26,241 nucleotides of DNA from Stenotrophomonas sp. (GTDB lineage Bacteria > Pseudomonadota > Gammaproteobacteria > Xanthomonadales > Xanthomonadaceae). The notes under the pieces are model-generated. The model was given only the letters and a program-made list of their open reading frames with translations, did not search any database and was not told the DNA's origin. Positions 8,029 through 16,293 of the stretch are shown here, in pieces. The translations under genes were made by a program, and so were the position numbers. The stretch spans positions 1,525-27,765 of the forward strand of contig DQIG01000281.1 in the NCBI GenBank assembly GCA_003525885.1, given 5' to 3'. How positions within the stretch are numbered: the stretch's first letter is position 1; each line of letters opens with the position of its first letter.

Positions 8029-8714
8029 AACTGCTGATCGTCGAGGATGAAAGCAAGACCGCTCACTACCTGCGCACCGGCCTGGGCGAGCAAGGCTGGG
8101 CGGTGGACCTGGCCGCCGACGGCGTGACCGGCCTGCATCTTGCTCGCGAGTTCGACTATGACGTAATCGTGCTGGACGTGATGCTGCCGGGCATGGACGG
8201 CTTCAATGTGCTGCGCGAACTGCGCCGCAGCAAGCAGACCCCGGTGATCATGCTGACCGCGCGCGATCGCGTGGACGACCGTGTGCATGGACTGGGGCAG
8301 GGCGCCGACGACTACCTGGTCAAGCCGTTCTCGTTCATCGAACTGCTGGCGCGCCTGCAGGCGCTGGTCCGGCGCGGCCGCCAGCAGGAGCCGACCGAAC
8401 TGCAGGTGGGCGACCTGCAGGTCAACCTGCTGGCGCGCCGCGCCTATCGAGACAGCGCCCGGCTGGACCTGACCGGCAAGGAATTCGCGCTGCTGGCCCT
8501 GCTCGCGCAGCGGCGCGGGCAGATCCTGTCCAAGACGGTGATCGCCGCGCAGGTCTGGGACATCAATTTCGACAGCAATACCAACGTGGTGGAAGTGGCG
8601 ATCAAGCGCCTGCGCAGCAAGCTTGACGGCCCGTACCCCAGCAAGCTGCTGCATACGGTGCGCGGCATGGGCTACGTGCTGGAAGTGCGTGACGACGAGG
8701 ACGATGGCCGATGA
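8025..8714 (+). CDS. OmpR-family response regulator, heavy-metal (CusR/CopR) type
   Basis: This 229-residue DNA-binding response regulator has a receiver domain (about 1-115) with acidic pocket E7-D8, phospho-acceptor D51 in VIVLDVMLPGMDG, T78 and K100. It is followed by a winged-helix C-terminal domain (about 130-222) with the motif NTNVVEVAIKRLRSKLD and the end phrase HTVRGMGYVLE. The spacing and wording fit the CusR/CopR/CzcR subgroup. The start at 8025 overlaps the pump stop by 4 bp and its stop overlaps the sensor kinase start by 4 bp. It probably binds the palindrome at 3643-3660 and activates its own operon. Confidence 0.93.
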   Translation: MKLLIVEDESKTAHYLRTGLGEQGWAVDLAADGVTGLHLAREFDYDVIVLDVMLPGMDGFNVLRELRRSKQTPVIMLTARDRVDDRVHGLGQGADDYLVKPFSFIELLARLQALVRRGRQQEPTELQVGDLQVNLLARRAYRDSARLDLTGKEFALLALLAQRRGQILSKTVIAAQVWDINFDSNTNVVEVAIKRLRSKLDGPYPSKLLHTVRGMGYVLEVRDDEDDGR

Positions 8715-10072
8715 GGTGGTCGATCGCCCAGCGCCTGTCGGCGATGTTCGCGTTGGCCGCGCTGCTGGTGTTCACCCTGCTGGGCATCGGCGTGTACGGC
8801 GTACTGGAACGGCAGGTGGTGCGTTACCAGCACGCCGAACTGCAGACCAAGCTGCACGCGGTCAGCGGGAGTGTAGCCATGTGCGATACCCGCGAGCGAT
8901 GGAGCAAGGTGCGCGACAAGGTCGGTAACCTGATTTCCGGAGACCGCGACACGCTGGTCTGGGCCTGGAGCGCCGACCCCACCTTCCGCATCGGCGCCGA
9001 GCGCCCGCAGGTACAGCCGCCCGACGGCCACGACAGCGGCATGGGCACGTTGCAGCGCGAGGGCCAGCATCCGCTGCGTACTTTGTATGAGCGCGTGCCC
9101 GGCAAGGGCGTGCGGCCAGCGGTGGACCTGTGGATCGGCATCGACTCCGAACCCTACACGCATGCGTTGCAACGCTTCGCCGTGGCGCTCTGGGTTGCAG
9201 GCGTGCTGGGTGTGCTGCTGGTGGCGGGCCTGGGCTACTGGATCGCCCGGCTGGGGCTGGCGCCGCTGCGGGCGCTCTCGGATGAGGCGCGATCGCTCAG
9301 CCCGCAGCGGTTGTCGCAGCGGCTCGGCACACAGGCGCTGCCGGCAGAGCTGGGCCATCTGACCGTGGCGTTCAACGGTGCACTGGATCGCCTGGAAGCC
9401 GCCTATACACGCCTCGATGCATTCAACGCCGATGTGGCGCATGAGCTGCGCACGCCGCTGGCCAACCTGATGGGGCAGACCCAGGTGGCCCTGTCACGGC
9501 CGCGCGACAACGCGCAGCTGCAGGACGTGATGCAGTCCAACCTGGAAGAGCTGGAGCGGCTGCGCGCCATCGTCAACGACATGCTGTTCCTGTCGCGGGC
9601 GGGGCAGGGCGACATCGCGATGGACACCCGGCCGGTGGCGCTGGCCGACGAAGTGGCCGCCGCCGGGGACTTCCTTGAATTCCTGTTCGAAGAAGCAGGG
9701 CTGACCCTGCGCATCGAAGGTGATGCGATCGCCAGCATCGATCCGTCGCTGTTCCGGCGCGCCCTGACCAACCTGCTGCACAACGCGGTACAGCATGCGC
9801 GGCCCGGAACCGAGGTGCGGGTACAGCTGCAGGCCAAGGGCGAGGGCGCGCGCATTGCCGTGTTGAACGAAGGCGAGGGCATTGCCGCCGAGCACCTGCC
9901 GCTGCTGTTCGAGCGCTTCTACCGGGTTGACGAGGCCCGCGAGTACCGGGGCGAACGCCACCACGGCCTGGGCCTGTCGATCGTCAAGGCCATCGCCGTG
10001 CTGCACGCTGGCGATGTGTTCGTGGCCAGCCGCGACGGGCTGACCACGGTGGGGTTCACCGTGGCCTGCTGA
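8711..10072 (+). CDS. Sensor histidine kinase, heavy-metal (CusS) type
   Basis: This 453-residue membrane kinase is the partner of the preceding response regulator. TM1 is at about residues 10-30, the periplasmic sensor region at about 33-153, TM2 at about 157-178, and a HAMP linker at about 178-232. The H-box AHELRTPL has phospho-acceptor H244, the N-box NLLHNAVQHA is at 354-363, and the catalytic region includes NEGEGI (386-391), LFERFYRVDEAR and HHGLGLSIVKAIAVLH, typical wording of CusS-like kinases. The sensor region has scattered H, M and C residues but no obvious metal-binding cluster. The gene ends only 9 bp before the convergent iminopeptidase gene. The true signal is unknown; the kinase class suggests metal, whereas the pump in the same operon looks like a drug exporter. 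Confidence 0.93.
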   Translation: MRWSIAQRLSAMFALAALLVFTLLGIGVYGVLERQVVRYQHAELQTKLHAVSGSVAMCDTRERWSKVRDKVGNLISGDRDTLVWAWSADPTFRIGAERPQVQPPDGHDSGMGTLQREGQHPLRTLYERVPGKGVRPAVDLWIGIDSEPYTHALQRFAVALWVAGVLGVLLVAGLGYWIARLGLAPLRALSDEARSLSPQRLSQRLGTQALPAELGHLTVAFNGALDRLEAAYTRLDAFNADVAHELRTPLANLMGQTQVALSRPRDNAQLQDVMQSNLEELERLRAIVNDMLFLSRAGQGDIAMDTRPVALADEVAAAGDFLEFLFEEAGLTLRIEGDAIASIDPSLFRRALTNLLHNAVQHARPGTEVRVQLQAKGEGARIAVLNEGEGIAAEHLPLLFERFYRVDEAREYRGERHHGLGLSIVKAIAVLHAGDVFVASRDGLTTVGFTVAC

Positions 10073-10081
10073 CGTTGTGGA

Positions 10082-11041
10082 TCAGGCGCCTGTGCCGAAC
10101 TGGTCGGCAAAGGCATCCGTAGCCCGCACCAGCGCATCCACCGTCGCCGGCTCGTTCGCGCTATGCCCTGAGGTCACCATCTCCAGCCTGGCTTCCGGCC
10201 AGGCCTTGGCCAGGTCCCAGGCGCTGCGCGGCGGGCAGATGATGTCGTAGCGGCCCTGCACGATCACGCCGGGAAGATGGCGGATGCGGTCGATGTCGCG
10301 TAGCAGCTGGTCCGGCTCCAGGAAGATGCCGTTGCGGAAGTAGTGCGCTTCGATGCGTGCCTTGGCCAGCGTGTCCAACGGGTCGTCCGTAGAAACAGCA
10401 TCCACGTCGTGCTGCAGGGTGGCGGCATTGTCTTCCCAGCCCAGCCAGGCCTGCGCGGCGGCGATGCGGGTCGCCTCGTCCGGGCCGTCCCTGCGGGTCC
10501 AGTAGGCTGCAATCAAGTCGCCGCGCTCGGCCTCCGGAATATAGGCCTCATAGCGGTCCCAGCGCTCCGGGAATATCCAGCGCGCACCGCCGTTGGCCTC
10601 GGCAAACCAGCGGTTCTCGATTTCACGTCCCAGGAACACGCCACGCACGATCAGCCCGGTGGCGCGCTCGGGATGCGCCTGCGCGTAGGCCAGCGACAGC
10701 GTCGAGCCCCAGGAGCCACCATAGACCAGCCAGCGTTCGATGCCGAGGTGCTCTCGCACCTTCTCGATATCGGCCACCAGAGCCTGCGTGGTGTTGTCGC
10801 GCAGTTCGCCGAACGGTGTGGAGCGGCCGCTGCCACGCTGGTCGATCAACACGATGCGGTAGCGCGCCGGATCGAAGAAGCGGCGATGGGTGGGCGAGAT
10901 ACCGGCGCCGGGGCCGCCATGCAGGTACACCACCGGGATCCCCTCGGGCGTGCCGCACTCTTCGATATGCAGGGTGTGCAGATCGCTCACCGGCAGGGTG
11001 AACTCGCGGTAGGGCTCGATGGCGGGGTACAGGGTACGCAT
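10082..11041 (-). CDS. pip: Proline iminopeptidase (alpha/beta hydrolase, S33 family)
   Basis: This 319-residue cytoplasmic peptidase removes N-terminal proline from peptides. The sequence shows the oxyanion motif HGGPG (41-45), DQRGSGRS (67-74), the nucleophile motif GGSWGS with Ser110, Asp266 in GRYDIICP and His293 in SGHSANEP, which together complete the catalytic triad. Length and motif order match bacterial Pip enzymes. The start at 11041 gives MRTLYPAIEPY, a common Pip N-terminus; a much longer upstream extension in the same frame lacks family similarity and overlaps the TraX-like gene. It is divergent from that gene (114 bp apart) and convergent with the sensor kinase. Confidence 0.96.
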   Translation of the reverse strand: MRTLYPAIEPYREFTLPVSDLHTLHIEECGTPEGIPVVYLHGGPGAGISPTHRRFFDPARYRIVLIDQRGSGRSTPFGELRDNTTQALVADIEKVREHLGIERWLVYGGSWGSTLSLAYAQAHPERATGLIVRGVFLGREIENRWFAEANGGARWIFPERWDRYEAYIPEAERGDLIAAYWTRRDGPDEATRIAAAQAWLGWEDNAATLQHDVDAVSTDDPLDTLAKARIEAHYFRNGIFLEPDQLLRDIDRIRHLPGVIVQGRYDIICPPRSAWDLAKAWPEARLEMVTSGHSANEPATVDALVRATDAFADQFGTGA

Positions 11042-11155
11042 GGCAGGTGTCTCACAAGCGGGGGCGGCCAGCATAGCGCCGCCGCCTGCGGCTTGCAGCG
11101 GCGTGCTCCTGCGCGGCGCTGGAAATGGGCTGGCCGATGCGCATAAGCTTCCGCG

Positions 11156-11842
11156 ATGCAAGTGACCACGACCGGGACGTCCACCTTCAACCTCTCCCTC
11201 GGCAGCGGCGCGCGCGAGCTGCTGAAGTGGATCGCACTGCTGACCATGACCGGTGATCACGTGGCCAAGGTGGTCTTCGGTGGCCACGTGCCGGTGGTCA
11301 GTGAGCTGGGGCGCATCGCCTTCCCGCTGTTCGCGCTGGTGATGGCCTGCAACCTGGCCCAGCCGGGGGCTGACCTGCGCAAGTCGGTACGCCGGCTCGT
11401 GCTGTGGGGGCTGATCGCGCAGCCATTGCACGCACTCGCGTTCGGTTCCTGGCTGCCGCTCAACATCCTGCTCACCTTTACTCTGGCGGCGGTTGCCGTG
11501 CATGCGCTGGCGAACAATCGGCCCGTGCAGCTGTTGCTGGCGGCCGGCGTGCTGCCGATGTTCGTGGATTACCAGTGGGCCGGCGTTGGCGCTGTGCTGC
11601 TGGCCTGGGTCGCGTTCCGGCATCGGGCGTGGTGGCTGCTGCTGGTCGCGCTTGCGGCGGTGTGCTGGGCCAACCACAACGGCTGGGCATTGCTGGCCGT
11701 TCCGGTGGTGCTGCTGGCGGCGCAGGTGGCGTGGCAATTGCCGCGCTGGCGCTGGGTGTTCTACGGGTACTACGTGGGGCATCTGGCGGTGCTGGCGTTG
11801 ATTGCCCATCTGCTTGCGTACTACCGTCTGCAGCCCACGTAG
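11156..11842 (+). CDS. TraX-family integral membrane protein
   Basis: This 228-residue protein is almost wholly hydrophobic, with about seven to eight membrane segments. The N-terminal region LLKWIALLTMTGDHVAKVVFGG followed by LGRIAFPLFALVMACNLA matches the TraX family, named after the F-plasmid protein that acetylates pilin. Chromosomal members are common in Proteobacteria and probably modify a surface molecule, but the substrate is unknown. No strong ribosome site precedes the ATG at 11156. The stop codon TAG (11840-11842) is the TAG of a SMAG GTAG at 11839, so the repeat supplies the end of the gene. There is no conjugation gene nearby, so this is not evidence for a plasmid. Confidence 0.85.
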   Translation: MQVTTTGTSTFNLSLGSGARELLKWIALLTMTGDHVAKVVFGGHVPVVSELGRIAFPLFALVMACNLAQPGADLRKSVRRLVLWGLIAQPLHALAFGSWLPLNILLTFTLAAVAVHALANNRPVQLLLAAGVLPMFVDYQWAGVGAVLLAWVAFRHRAWWLLLVALAAVCWANHNGWALLAVPVVLLAAQVAWQLPRWRWVFYGYYVGHLAVLALIAHLLAYYRLQPT

Positions 11843-12030
11843 ATCCCCGCCATGCGTGGATGCTGTTTGTGGATCGACGTGGCATCAGCCAGGCATGGCC
11901 TGGCTCTACTGATTCGCTTCCAGTAGATCCACGCCATGCGTGGATGCTGTTGGCGGATCACCATGGCGCCAGCCAGGCATGGCCTGGCGCTACTGATTCG
12001 CTTCCAGTAGAGCCACGCCATGCGTGGATG
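11839..12030. repeat. Tandem SMAG array with an 84-bp period
   Basis: GTAG elements start at 11839, 11923 and 12007, exactly 84 bp apart. The first two are complete dimers of 71 bp (11839-11909 and 11923-11993): a GTAG palindrome containing CGCCATGCG, then a second palindrome AGCCAGGCATGGCCTGGC ending in CTAC. The dimers are separated by the same 13-bp spacer TGATTCGCTTCCA. The third copy is only the first half. The array lies between the TraX-like gene and the convergent TonB receptor gene, and it could form RNA hairpins at the 3' ends of both transcripts. Confidence 0.9.
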
Positions 12031-12034
12031 CCTT

Positions 12035-14230
12035 TCAGAAATCCATCGTCGCCGACACCAGCACCGTCCTCGGCGCGCCCAGCGCCAGGCTCGACAACAA
12101 CGGCATGCCCCAATAGGCCTTGTTGGTCACGTTGTTCACACTGGCCCGCAACGCCAGCGGACGCCCGGCCAGCGTCGTGCTGTAACGCGCCCCCACGTCG
12201 AACAACGTGCGCCCCGGCACCGACAGGCTGTTGTCGGCACTGATGTACTGCTTCGACATCGCCGTGGCATTGCCGGTCAGCGTCAGGAACTGCAAGGTCG
12301 GCACATCCCATTCGACACCCAGCTTGGCCTGCCGTTGCGCTACGGCGGTGGCGATGCGTCCTTCATTCACGCCGCCGGCCGTGCGGGTCAGCTTCGGCTG
12401 TACATAGGCCACGCCACCGAGCAGGCGCACGCCGTCCAGCGGGGCGCCGAAGAAGCCCCATTCCACGCCGCGGTTACGTTGCTCGCCGCCAAACGAAAAG
12501 ATATTCGTGACCGGGTCGGTGTAGCTGCCCGGTCGCTTGATCTCGTATACGCTGAAGGTGTGCGCGAAGCTGCCCAGGTCAAGCTTCAGGCCCAGCTCCT
12601 GCTGCTTGGTGCGGAAGGGGGCGAACACATCGCCGGCATTGGCAGCGGTCATCGGCGCGGTGGCGCCCTGGCTGAGGCCTTCGATGTAGTTGGTGTAGAG
12701 GGAGATCCTGTCGGTCGCCTTCACCAGCAACGCCGCGGCTGGGGTGGTGGCGCTCTCGTCGTAGCGCGAGGTGCGTGCACCCGTGGCCACGTTGAAGGTT
12801 TCGCTGACCACCTGCTGGCGGCGCACGCCCAGCGTCAACTGCACGCGCTCATCGGCGAAGGACAGCGTGTCGGCGAAGCCGATGCTGTCCAGGCGCAGCT
12901 CGGTATGCGAGATGTGCGGTGCCACGAACGGTGCGGCCGGGCCCCACACCGGGTTGTAGAGGTTGGTGGTCCAGTCCCAGCCCGGCACGCTGCGGCGGCC
13001 GTAATCGTTCTGGGTGTGCTGGTAGTGGGTCACGTTGGCGGCCCACTGGTGGCCAATGCTGCCGGTGCGGAAGCTGCCGCGCAGGCCCGTATCGCCCGAC
13101 TGCTTCCTGATATCGAAGGCGAGCTGGCCGATCACCGTGCTGAAGTCGCCGGCCGGATTGAGGATCAGCGCGCTGATCGAACCGTTGTAACGGTAGTCGG
13201 TCCTGCTGGTGCCGTAGGCGAGGTAGGCCATCACGGTGTCGTTGATGTCCAGCTCGCCACGCAGCATCGCGCCCTTGTCCTGGCTGTCCACGTACGCCCA
13301 GCTCGGGTTGATCAGCGTATCGCCACGCGGCGGGCGCGGAATCGCCACGCCCGGTGCCAGGCCGACGCCGCGCGCCGGGCCGTCCACGCGGTCGTCGGCG
13401 CTGTACAGATCGGCCGAGAGGCGTGCACGGTCACCCCGCCAGTCCAGTGCCAGCGAACCGAGCTGTACCTTCTTGCGCTGCTTGCCCACGGCGCCATCAC
13501 CGTCACGGTAGGCGCCGTTGAAGCGGATGCCGAACTGCTTGTCAGCGCCTAGGCGGCGACCCATGTCCACATGGGTACCGAACTGCGCATCGGAGGCGAA
13601 ATTGGCACTGACCCGCAGCAGCGGTTCATCACCGGCACGCTTCGGGACCAGATTGACGCTGCCACCGACCGAGCCGCCCGGCGGCATGCCGTTGAGCAGC
13701 GCGGACGGGCCTTTCAGCACTTCGATCCGCTCGAACAACTCCGGCGAGGTCCGGTAGTACGGCGCCATGCCGCTGAGGCCGTTGAACGTAGTGTCGCTGG
13801 TGCTGGAGGCGAAGCCGCGGATCGCGTAGTTCTCGCTCCACGCGCCGGTGACGCCGTTGCTGAACACAGTGGGGTCGGTGGCGGCGATCACGTCGGTGAG
13901 GTCCTTGGCCTGGCGGTCGCGGATGAAGGCCTCGGTGTAGCTGACCGTACTGAACGGCGTGTCCATGAAGTCCTTGTCGCCGAGCAGGCCGACACGGCTG
14001 CCTGCGGCCACTTGCCCGCCCGCATAGTCCGCAGTGACCCGGCGCTGCTCCTGCACCTGCACCGAGGGCAGGGTGGACGGTGCGGAGTCGGCCAGTGCGG
14101 CAAACGAGGCCAGCAGCCCCAGCGCGAGGGCCGACGCTGGGTAGCGCCGGGCCAAGCCAGGCGAATGCATCAGGCCGGAGGATGCGGCGGCAGCACGATG
14201 CTGCGGAGAAGAGAAGTCGTACACGTTCAT
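12035..14230 (-). CDS. TonB-dependent siderophore receptor (paralogue 1)
   Basis: This 731-residue outer-membrane receptor is for a ferric siderophore. The hydrophobic signal segment lies at about residues 30-47 after a long N-terminal region, followed by a short TonB-box-like stretch (PSVQVQE), the plug domain (about 65-205, including NYAIRGF and EVLKGPSALLNGMPPGGSVGGSVNLVPKR) and a beta-barrel ending in the aromatic residue F. No N-terminal signalling extension is present, so it does not appear to act as a transducer for a sigma/anti-sigma pair. The start at 14230 has AGGA about 8 bases upstream; ATG at codon 21 would give a more standard signal peptide but has no ribosome site. It diverges from a TetR gene and shares many phrases with the receptor at 19431-21608. 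The ligand is unknown. Confidence 0.94.
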   Translation of the reverse strand: MNVYDFSSPQHRAAAASSGLMHSPGLARRYPASALALGLLASFAALADSAPSTLPSVQVQEQRRVTADYAGGQVAAGSRVGLLGDKDFMDTPFSTVSYTEAFIRDRQAKDLTDVIAATDPTVFSNGVTGAWSENYAIRGFASSTSDTTFNGLSGMAPYYRTSPELFERIEVLKGPSALLNGMPPGGSVGGSVNLVPKRAGDEPLLRVSANFASDAQFGTHVDMGRRLGADKQFGIRFNGAYRDGDGAVGKQRKKVQLGSLALDWRGDRARLSADLYSADDRVDGPARGVGLAPGVAIPRPPRGDTLINPSWAYVDSQDKGAMLRGELDINDTVMAYLAYGTSRTDYRYNGSISALILNPAGDFSTVIGQLAFDIRKQSGDTGLRGSFRTGSIGHQWAANVTHYQHTQNDYGRRSVPGWDWTTNLYNPVWGPAAPFVAPHISHTELRLDSIGFADTLSFADERVQLTLGVRRQQVVSETFNVATGARTSRYDESATTPAAALLVKATDRISLYTNYIEGLSQGATAPMTAANAGDVFAPFRTKQQELGLKLDLGSFAHTFSVYEIKRPGSYTDPVTNIFSFGGEQRNRGVEWGFFGAPLDGVRLLGGVAYVQPKLTRTAGGVNEGRIATAVAQRQAKLGVEWDVPTLQFLTLTGNATAMSKQYISADNSLSVPGRTLFDVGARYSTTLAGRPLALRASVNNVTNKAYWGMPLLSSLALGAPRTVLVSATMDF

Positions 14231-14384
14231 GCCAGAGTCCTGTGAATCGCAGGCGCGAGCGCGCCTGGCGCGCTGCCGACGGCAAGCACGGGGAGAGGGC
14301 GCAGCGCAGGGTTGTTGGCTGGGTGGGGACCTGGCGGGAGGTGAGCCATGGGCTCGATTACGGACAGCGTGCTGGGCGCATTCC

Positions 14385-14416
14385 GAATTAGTTGAGTAAA
14401 TTAAACTAAATCAATC
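14385..14416. promoter_or_regulatory. Putative TetR operator/promoter between TonB receptor 1 and TetR 1
   Basis: This AT-rich island in GC-rich DNA carries GAATTAGTT, 9 bases, then TAAACTAAAT and ATC. It contains the inverted repeat TTAGTT (14388-14393) and AACTAA (14404-14409). An almost identical motif occurs at 22675-22707, upstream of the second TetR gene. Its placement between divergent genes suits an operator that controls both. It may also hold the -10 regions. Confidence 0.6.
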
Positions 14417-14489
14417 AAAGCGGACAAGAGGGTCCCTTTACTGGCACCCTCAGCAGGGTATGGACGCGCACCGTAAGAGCAGGCACCGC

Positions 14490-15074
14490 ATGAGCACGCA
14501 CCCCGATCCAACGGCGCCGACCCGTGGCCGCCCGCCCACCATCACCCCCGAGCGCCTGGCCGACATCGGCATCCGCCTGGGCCTGCGCAACCTGACCATG
14601 GCCAACGTGGCCGCCGAACTGGCGGTGACCCAGGCGGCGCTGTACAAGCGCGTGGCCAACCTGGAGGCGTTGAAGCGTCTGGTGGCGGAGGCGGTGTTCC
14701 AGCGCTGGCAGATTCCGCGCGCGTCGATTGACGCACCGGGTGGGCTGGAGGCCTACCTGATGGGGTTCGTGGAGTCACTGTGCGAGGTGGTGAAGGCGCA
14801 TCCCGGGCTGCCGCCGTACCTGCTGCGGCGCACGGTGGCGACCGCGCCGATGCTGGAGAAGATCGCCTCGCACCAGGTGCACGTGGCCGAGGTGTTCGGC
14901 CTGCCGGTGGACAAGGCGCGTTGGCTGCTGGCCACGATCGCGTTCTATTGCATCGCCGGCGCCGATACGATCTATGCGATTGCGGACGACGAAGAGGGGC
15001 AGGTGATCACTGAGTTCAAGCAGGGCATGCGGGCGCTGGTGATCGGTTCGCTGGAGGTATCACGGCTTCGGTAG
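14490..15074 (+). CDS. TetR-family regulator (paralogue 1), divergent from TonB receptor 1
   Basis: This 194-residue TetR/AcrR regulator has an N-terminal helix-turn-helix at about residues 15-62 (RGRPPTITPERLADIGI then VAAELAVTQAALYKRVANLEALKRLV) and a helical ligand domain. The start at 14490 is preferred to the ATG at 14460 because it has AGCAGG about 6 bases upstream and because the protein then aligns with the paralogue at 22816-23430 from its first residues (both have TAP-x-RGRPP). It probably represses the divergent receptor gene and itself through the AT-rich motif at 14385-14416. The inducer is unknown. The stop codon TAG (15072-15074) lies inside a SMAG GTAG. Confidence 0.9.
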   Translation: MSTHPDPTAPTRGRPPTITPERLADIGIRLGLRNLTMANVAAELAVTQAALYKRVANLEALKRLVAEAVFQRWQIPRASIDAPGGLEAYLMGFVESLCEVVKAHPGLPPYLLRRTVATAPMLEKIASHQVHVAEVFGLPVDKARWLLATIAFYCIAGADTIYAIADDEEGQVITEFKQGMRALVIGSLEVSRLR

Positions 15075-15102
15075 ACGCCAGCCAGGCATGGCCTGGCTCT
15101 AC
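15071..15102. repeat. SMAG element at the end of TetR 1
   Basis: GTAG at 15071-15074, a palindrome AGCCAGGCATGGCCTGGCT and CTAC at 15099-15102. The TAG of GTAG is the stop codon of the TetR gene. The palindrome is the same one found in the second half of the dimers at 11839-11993. Confidence 0.88.
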
Positions 15103-15127
15103 TGGACGGATCGCGTAGTGTCGAGAA

Positions 15128-15133
15128 TACAAT
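15128..15133 (+). promoter_or_regulatory. Possible -10 box for a leaderless AlkX-like transcript
   Basis: TACAAT ends 6 bases before the ATG at 15140, and a weak -35 candidate TGGACG lies at 15103-15108 (19-bp spacer). If used, transcription would start at or next to the ATG. There is no ribosome site in front of the gene, which fits a leaderless mRNA. Confidence 0.35.
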
Positions 15134-15139
15134 GCGGTC

Positions 15140-16228
15140 ATGCCTGCCACGCCCACTCTCGATGATCTTCGCCGCTACGCGGTGGCGCGCACCCTGTTCA
15201 AGCCGACCACGCTGCTGACCGCGATACGGCGGTTGGGCTTCGTGCAGGCCGACCCGATCCGGGCACCGGCACGTGCACAGGACCTGACCCTGCGGCACCG
15301 GGTGAAGGACTACCGTGCCGGCGATCTTGAGCGACGCTACACACGCCTGCCGGTGGAAGAGGATTGCCTGGTGAACTACGGGTTCCTGCCGCGCGAGCAT
15401 CTGGCGCTGATGCACCCACGGGTGTCCAAGCGCGAGTGGGACGCCGAGACCCATCGCCGCGCGGCCGACGTACTGGCCTTCGTGCGCGAGCGTGGCAGCG
15501 TGCACCCGCGTGAGGTCGACCAGGCGTTTGCACATGGGCGGGTGACCAACTACTGGGGCGGCACCAGCAATGCCAGCACGCATCTGCTTGATGGCATGCA
15601 CTATCGTGGCCTGCTGCGGGTGCAGCGGCGCGACAGTGGCACCCGCATCTATGCAGTGGCCGAGCATGCCGAGCCCGATGCCAGCGAGCAGGCGCAGGTC
15701 GAACGCGCCGCCGCCCTGATCGACCTGGTGGTGCGCAAGTACGCGCCGCTGCCGTCGGCCAGCCTGACCTATCTGGTGCGCCTGCTGGGGTATGGCGCCC
15801 CACATCTGGCCGAGCAGACCCGCCAGGCGTTGGCGTTGGCCAAGCAGCAACTGGCCGGCTGCACGCTGGAGGGCACCACCTGGTACTGGCCGGCAGACGA
15901 GAATCCACGCTCGCGCCGCCATGCACCGGACGAGCAGGTGCGCCTACTGGCGCCGTTCGACCCGGTGGTGTGGGACCGCCGCCGCTTCGAGCTGCTGTGG
16001 GATTGGGTCTACAAGTTCGAGGCCTACACGCCTGCGCCGAAGCGCCAGTATGGTTACTACGCGCTGCCGGTGTTGTGGCATGACCAGGTGGTGGGCTGGG
16101 CCAATCTCAGCGTGCGCGACGGTGAGTTGGTGTCGAACGTGGGTTATGCCGGCAAGTCGCTGGCCCGCGACAAGGTATTTCGTGTCGCGCTGGACGACGA
16201 GCTGCGGCGCATGGCAGCTTTTCTGTAG
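15140..16228 (+). CDS. ycaQ: YcaQ/AlkX-type DNA glycosylase (winged-helix crosslink repair family)
   Basis: This 362-residue protein belongs to the HTH_42 (formerly DUF1006) family. E. coli YcaQ (AlkX) and Streptomyces AlkZ of this family are DNA glycosylases that remove alkylated bases and unhook interstrand crosslinks. The catalytic motif is seen at GFVQADPI, with Q36 and D38: this is the QxD form of the AlkX branch, whereas AlkZ has QxQ. Other family features are the R-A-x-A-R-A-Q-D-L-L-like segment (ADPIRAPARAQDLTLRHRV), YWGG-like and LAPFDPVVWDRRRFELLWDWVYKFEAYTP near the C-terminus. No ribosome site is evident; a -10-like TACAAT sits just upstream. Its stop codon TAG (16226-16228) is part of a SMAG GTAG. 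Confidence 0.88.
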   Translation: MPATPTLDDLRRYAVARTLFKPTTLLTAIRRLGFVQADPIRAPARAQDLTLRHRVKDYRAGDLERRYTRLPVEEDCLVNYGFLPREHLALMHPRVSKREWDAETHRRAADVLAFVRERGSVHPREVDQAFAHGRVTNYWGGTSNASTHLLDGMHYRGLLRVQRRDSGTRIYAVAEHAEPDASEQAQVERAAALIDLVVRKYAPLPSASLTYLVRLLGYGAPHLAEQTRQALALAKQQLAGCTLEGTTWYWPADENPRSRRHAPDEQVRLLAPFDPVVWDRRRFELLWDWVYKFEAYTPAPKRQYGYYALPVLWHDQVVGWANLSVRDGELVSNVGYAGKSLARDKVFRVALDDELRRMAAFL

Positions 16229-16247
16229 AGCCGAGCCATGCTCGGCT
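16225..16247. repeat. SMAG monomer at the end of the AlkX-like gene
   Basis: GTAG at 16225-16228 is followed by a perfect 8-bp stem, AGCCGAGC (16229-16236) and GCTCGGCT (16240-16247). The TAG is the stop codon of the AlkX-like gene. Confidence 0.9.
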
Positions 16248-16293
16248 GTGCTTCGCGCGGGCCAGCAAATCGAAGCAACGTTCATCGCACCCG

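Noticed and set aside
11156..11842. Evidence of a conjugative plasmid because of the TraX match
   Set aside because: Chromosomal TraX-family proteins are common and no other transfer gene is present.
11839..12030. CRISPR-like regular repeats
   Set aside because: The repeat unit is palindromic GTAG/CTAC DNA with an 84-bp period, the spacers are identical and not unique, and there are no cas genes.
12020..13552. A 510-codon open frame on the plus strand opposite TonB receptor 1
   Set aside because: Its composition is that of an antisense shadow, and the minus strand encodes a complete receptor with plug and barrel motifs.
14385..14416. Fur box
   Set aside because: The inverted repeat TTAGTT/AACTAA does not resemble the GATAATGATAATCATTATC consensus, and the same motif recurs only at the other TetR gene.
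14460..14489. Longer N-terminus for TetR 1 starting at 14460
   Set aside because: The extra ten residues do not align with the paralogue, and the ATG at 14490 has the better-spaced ribosome site.
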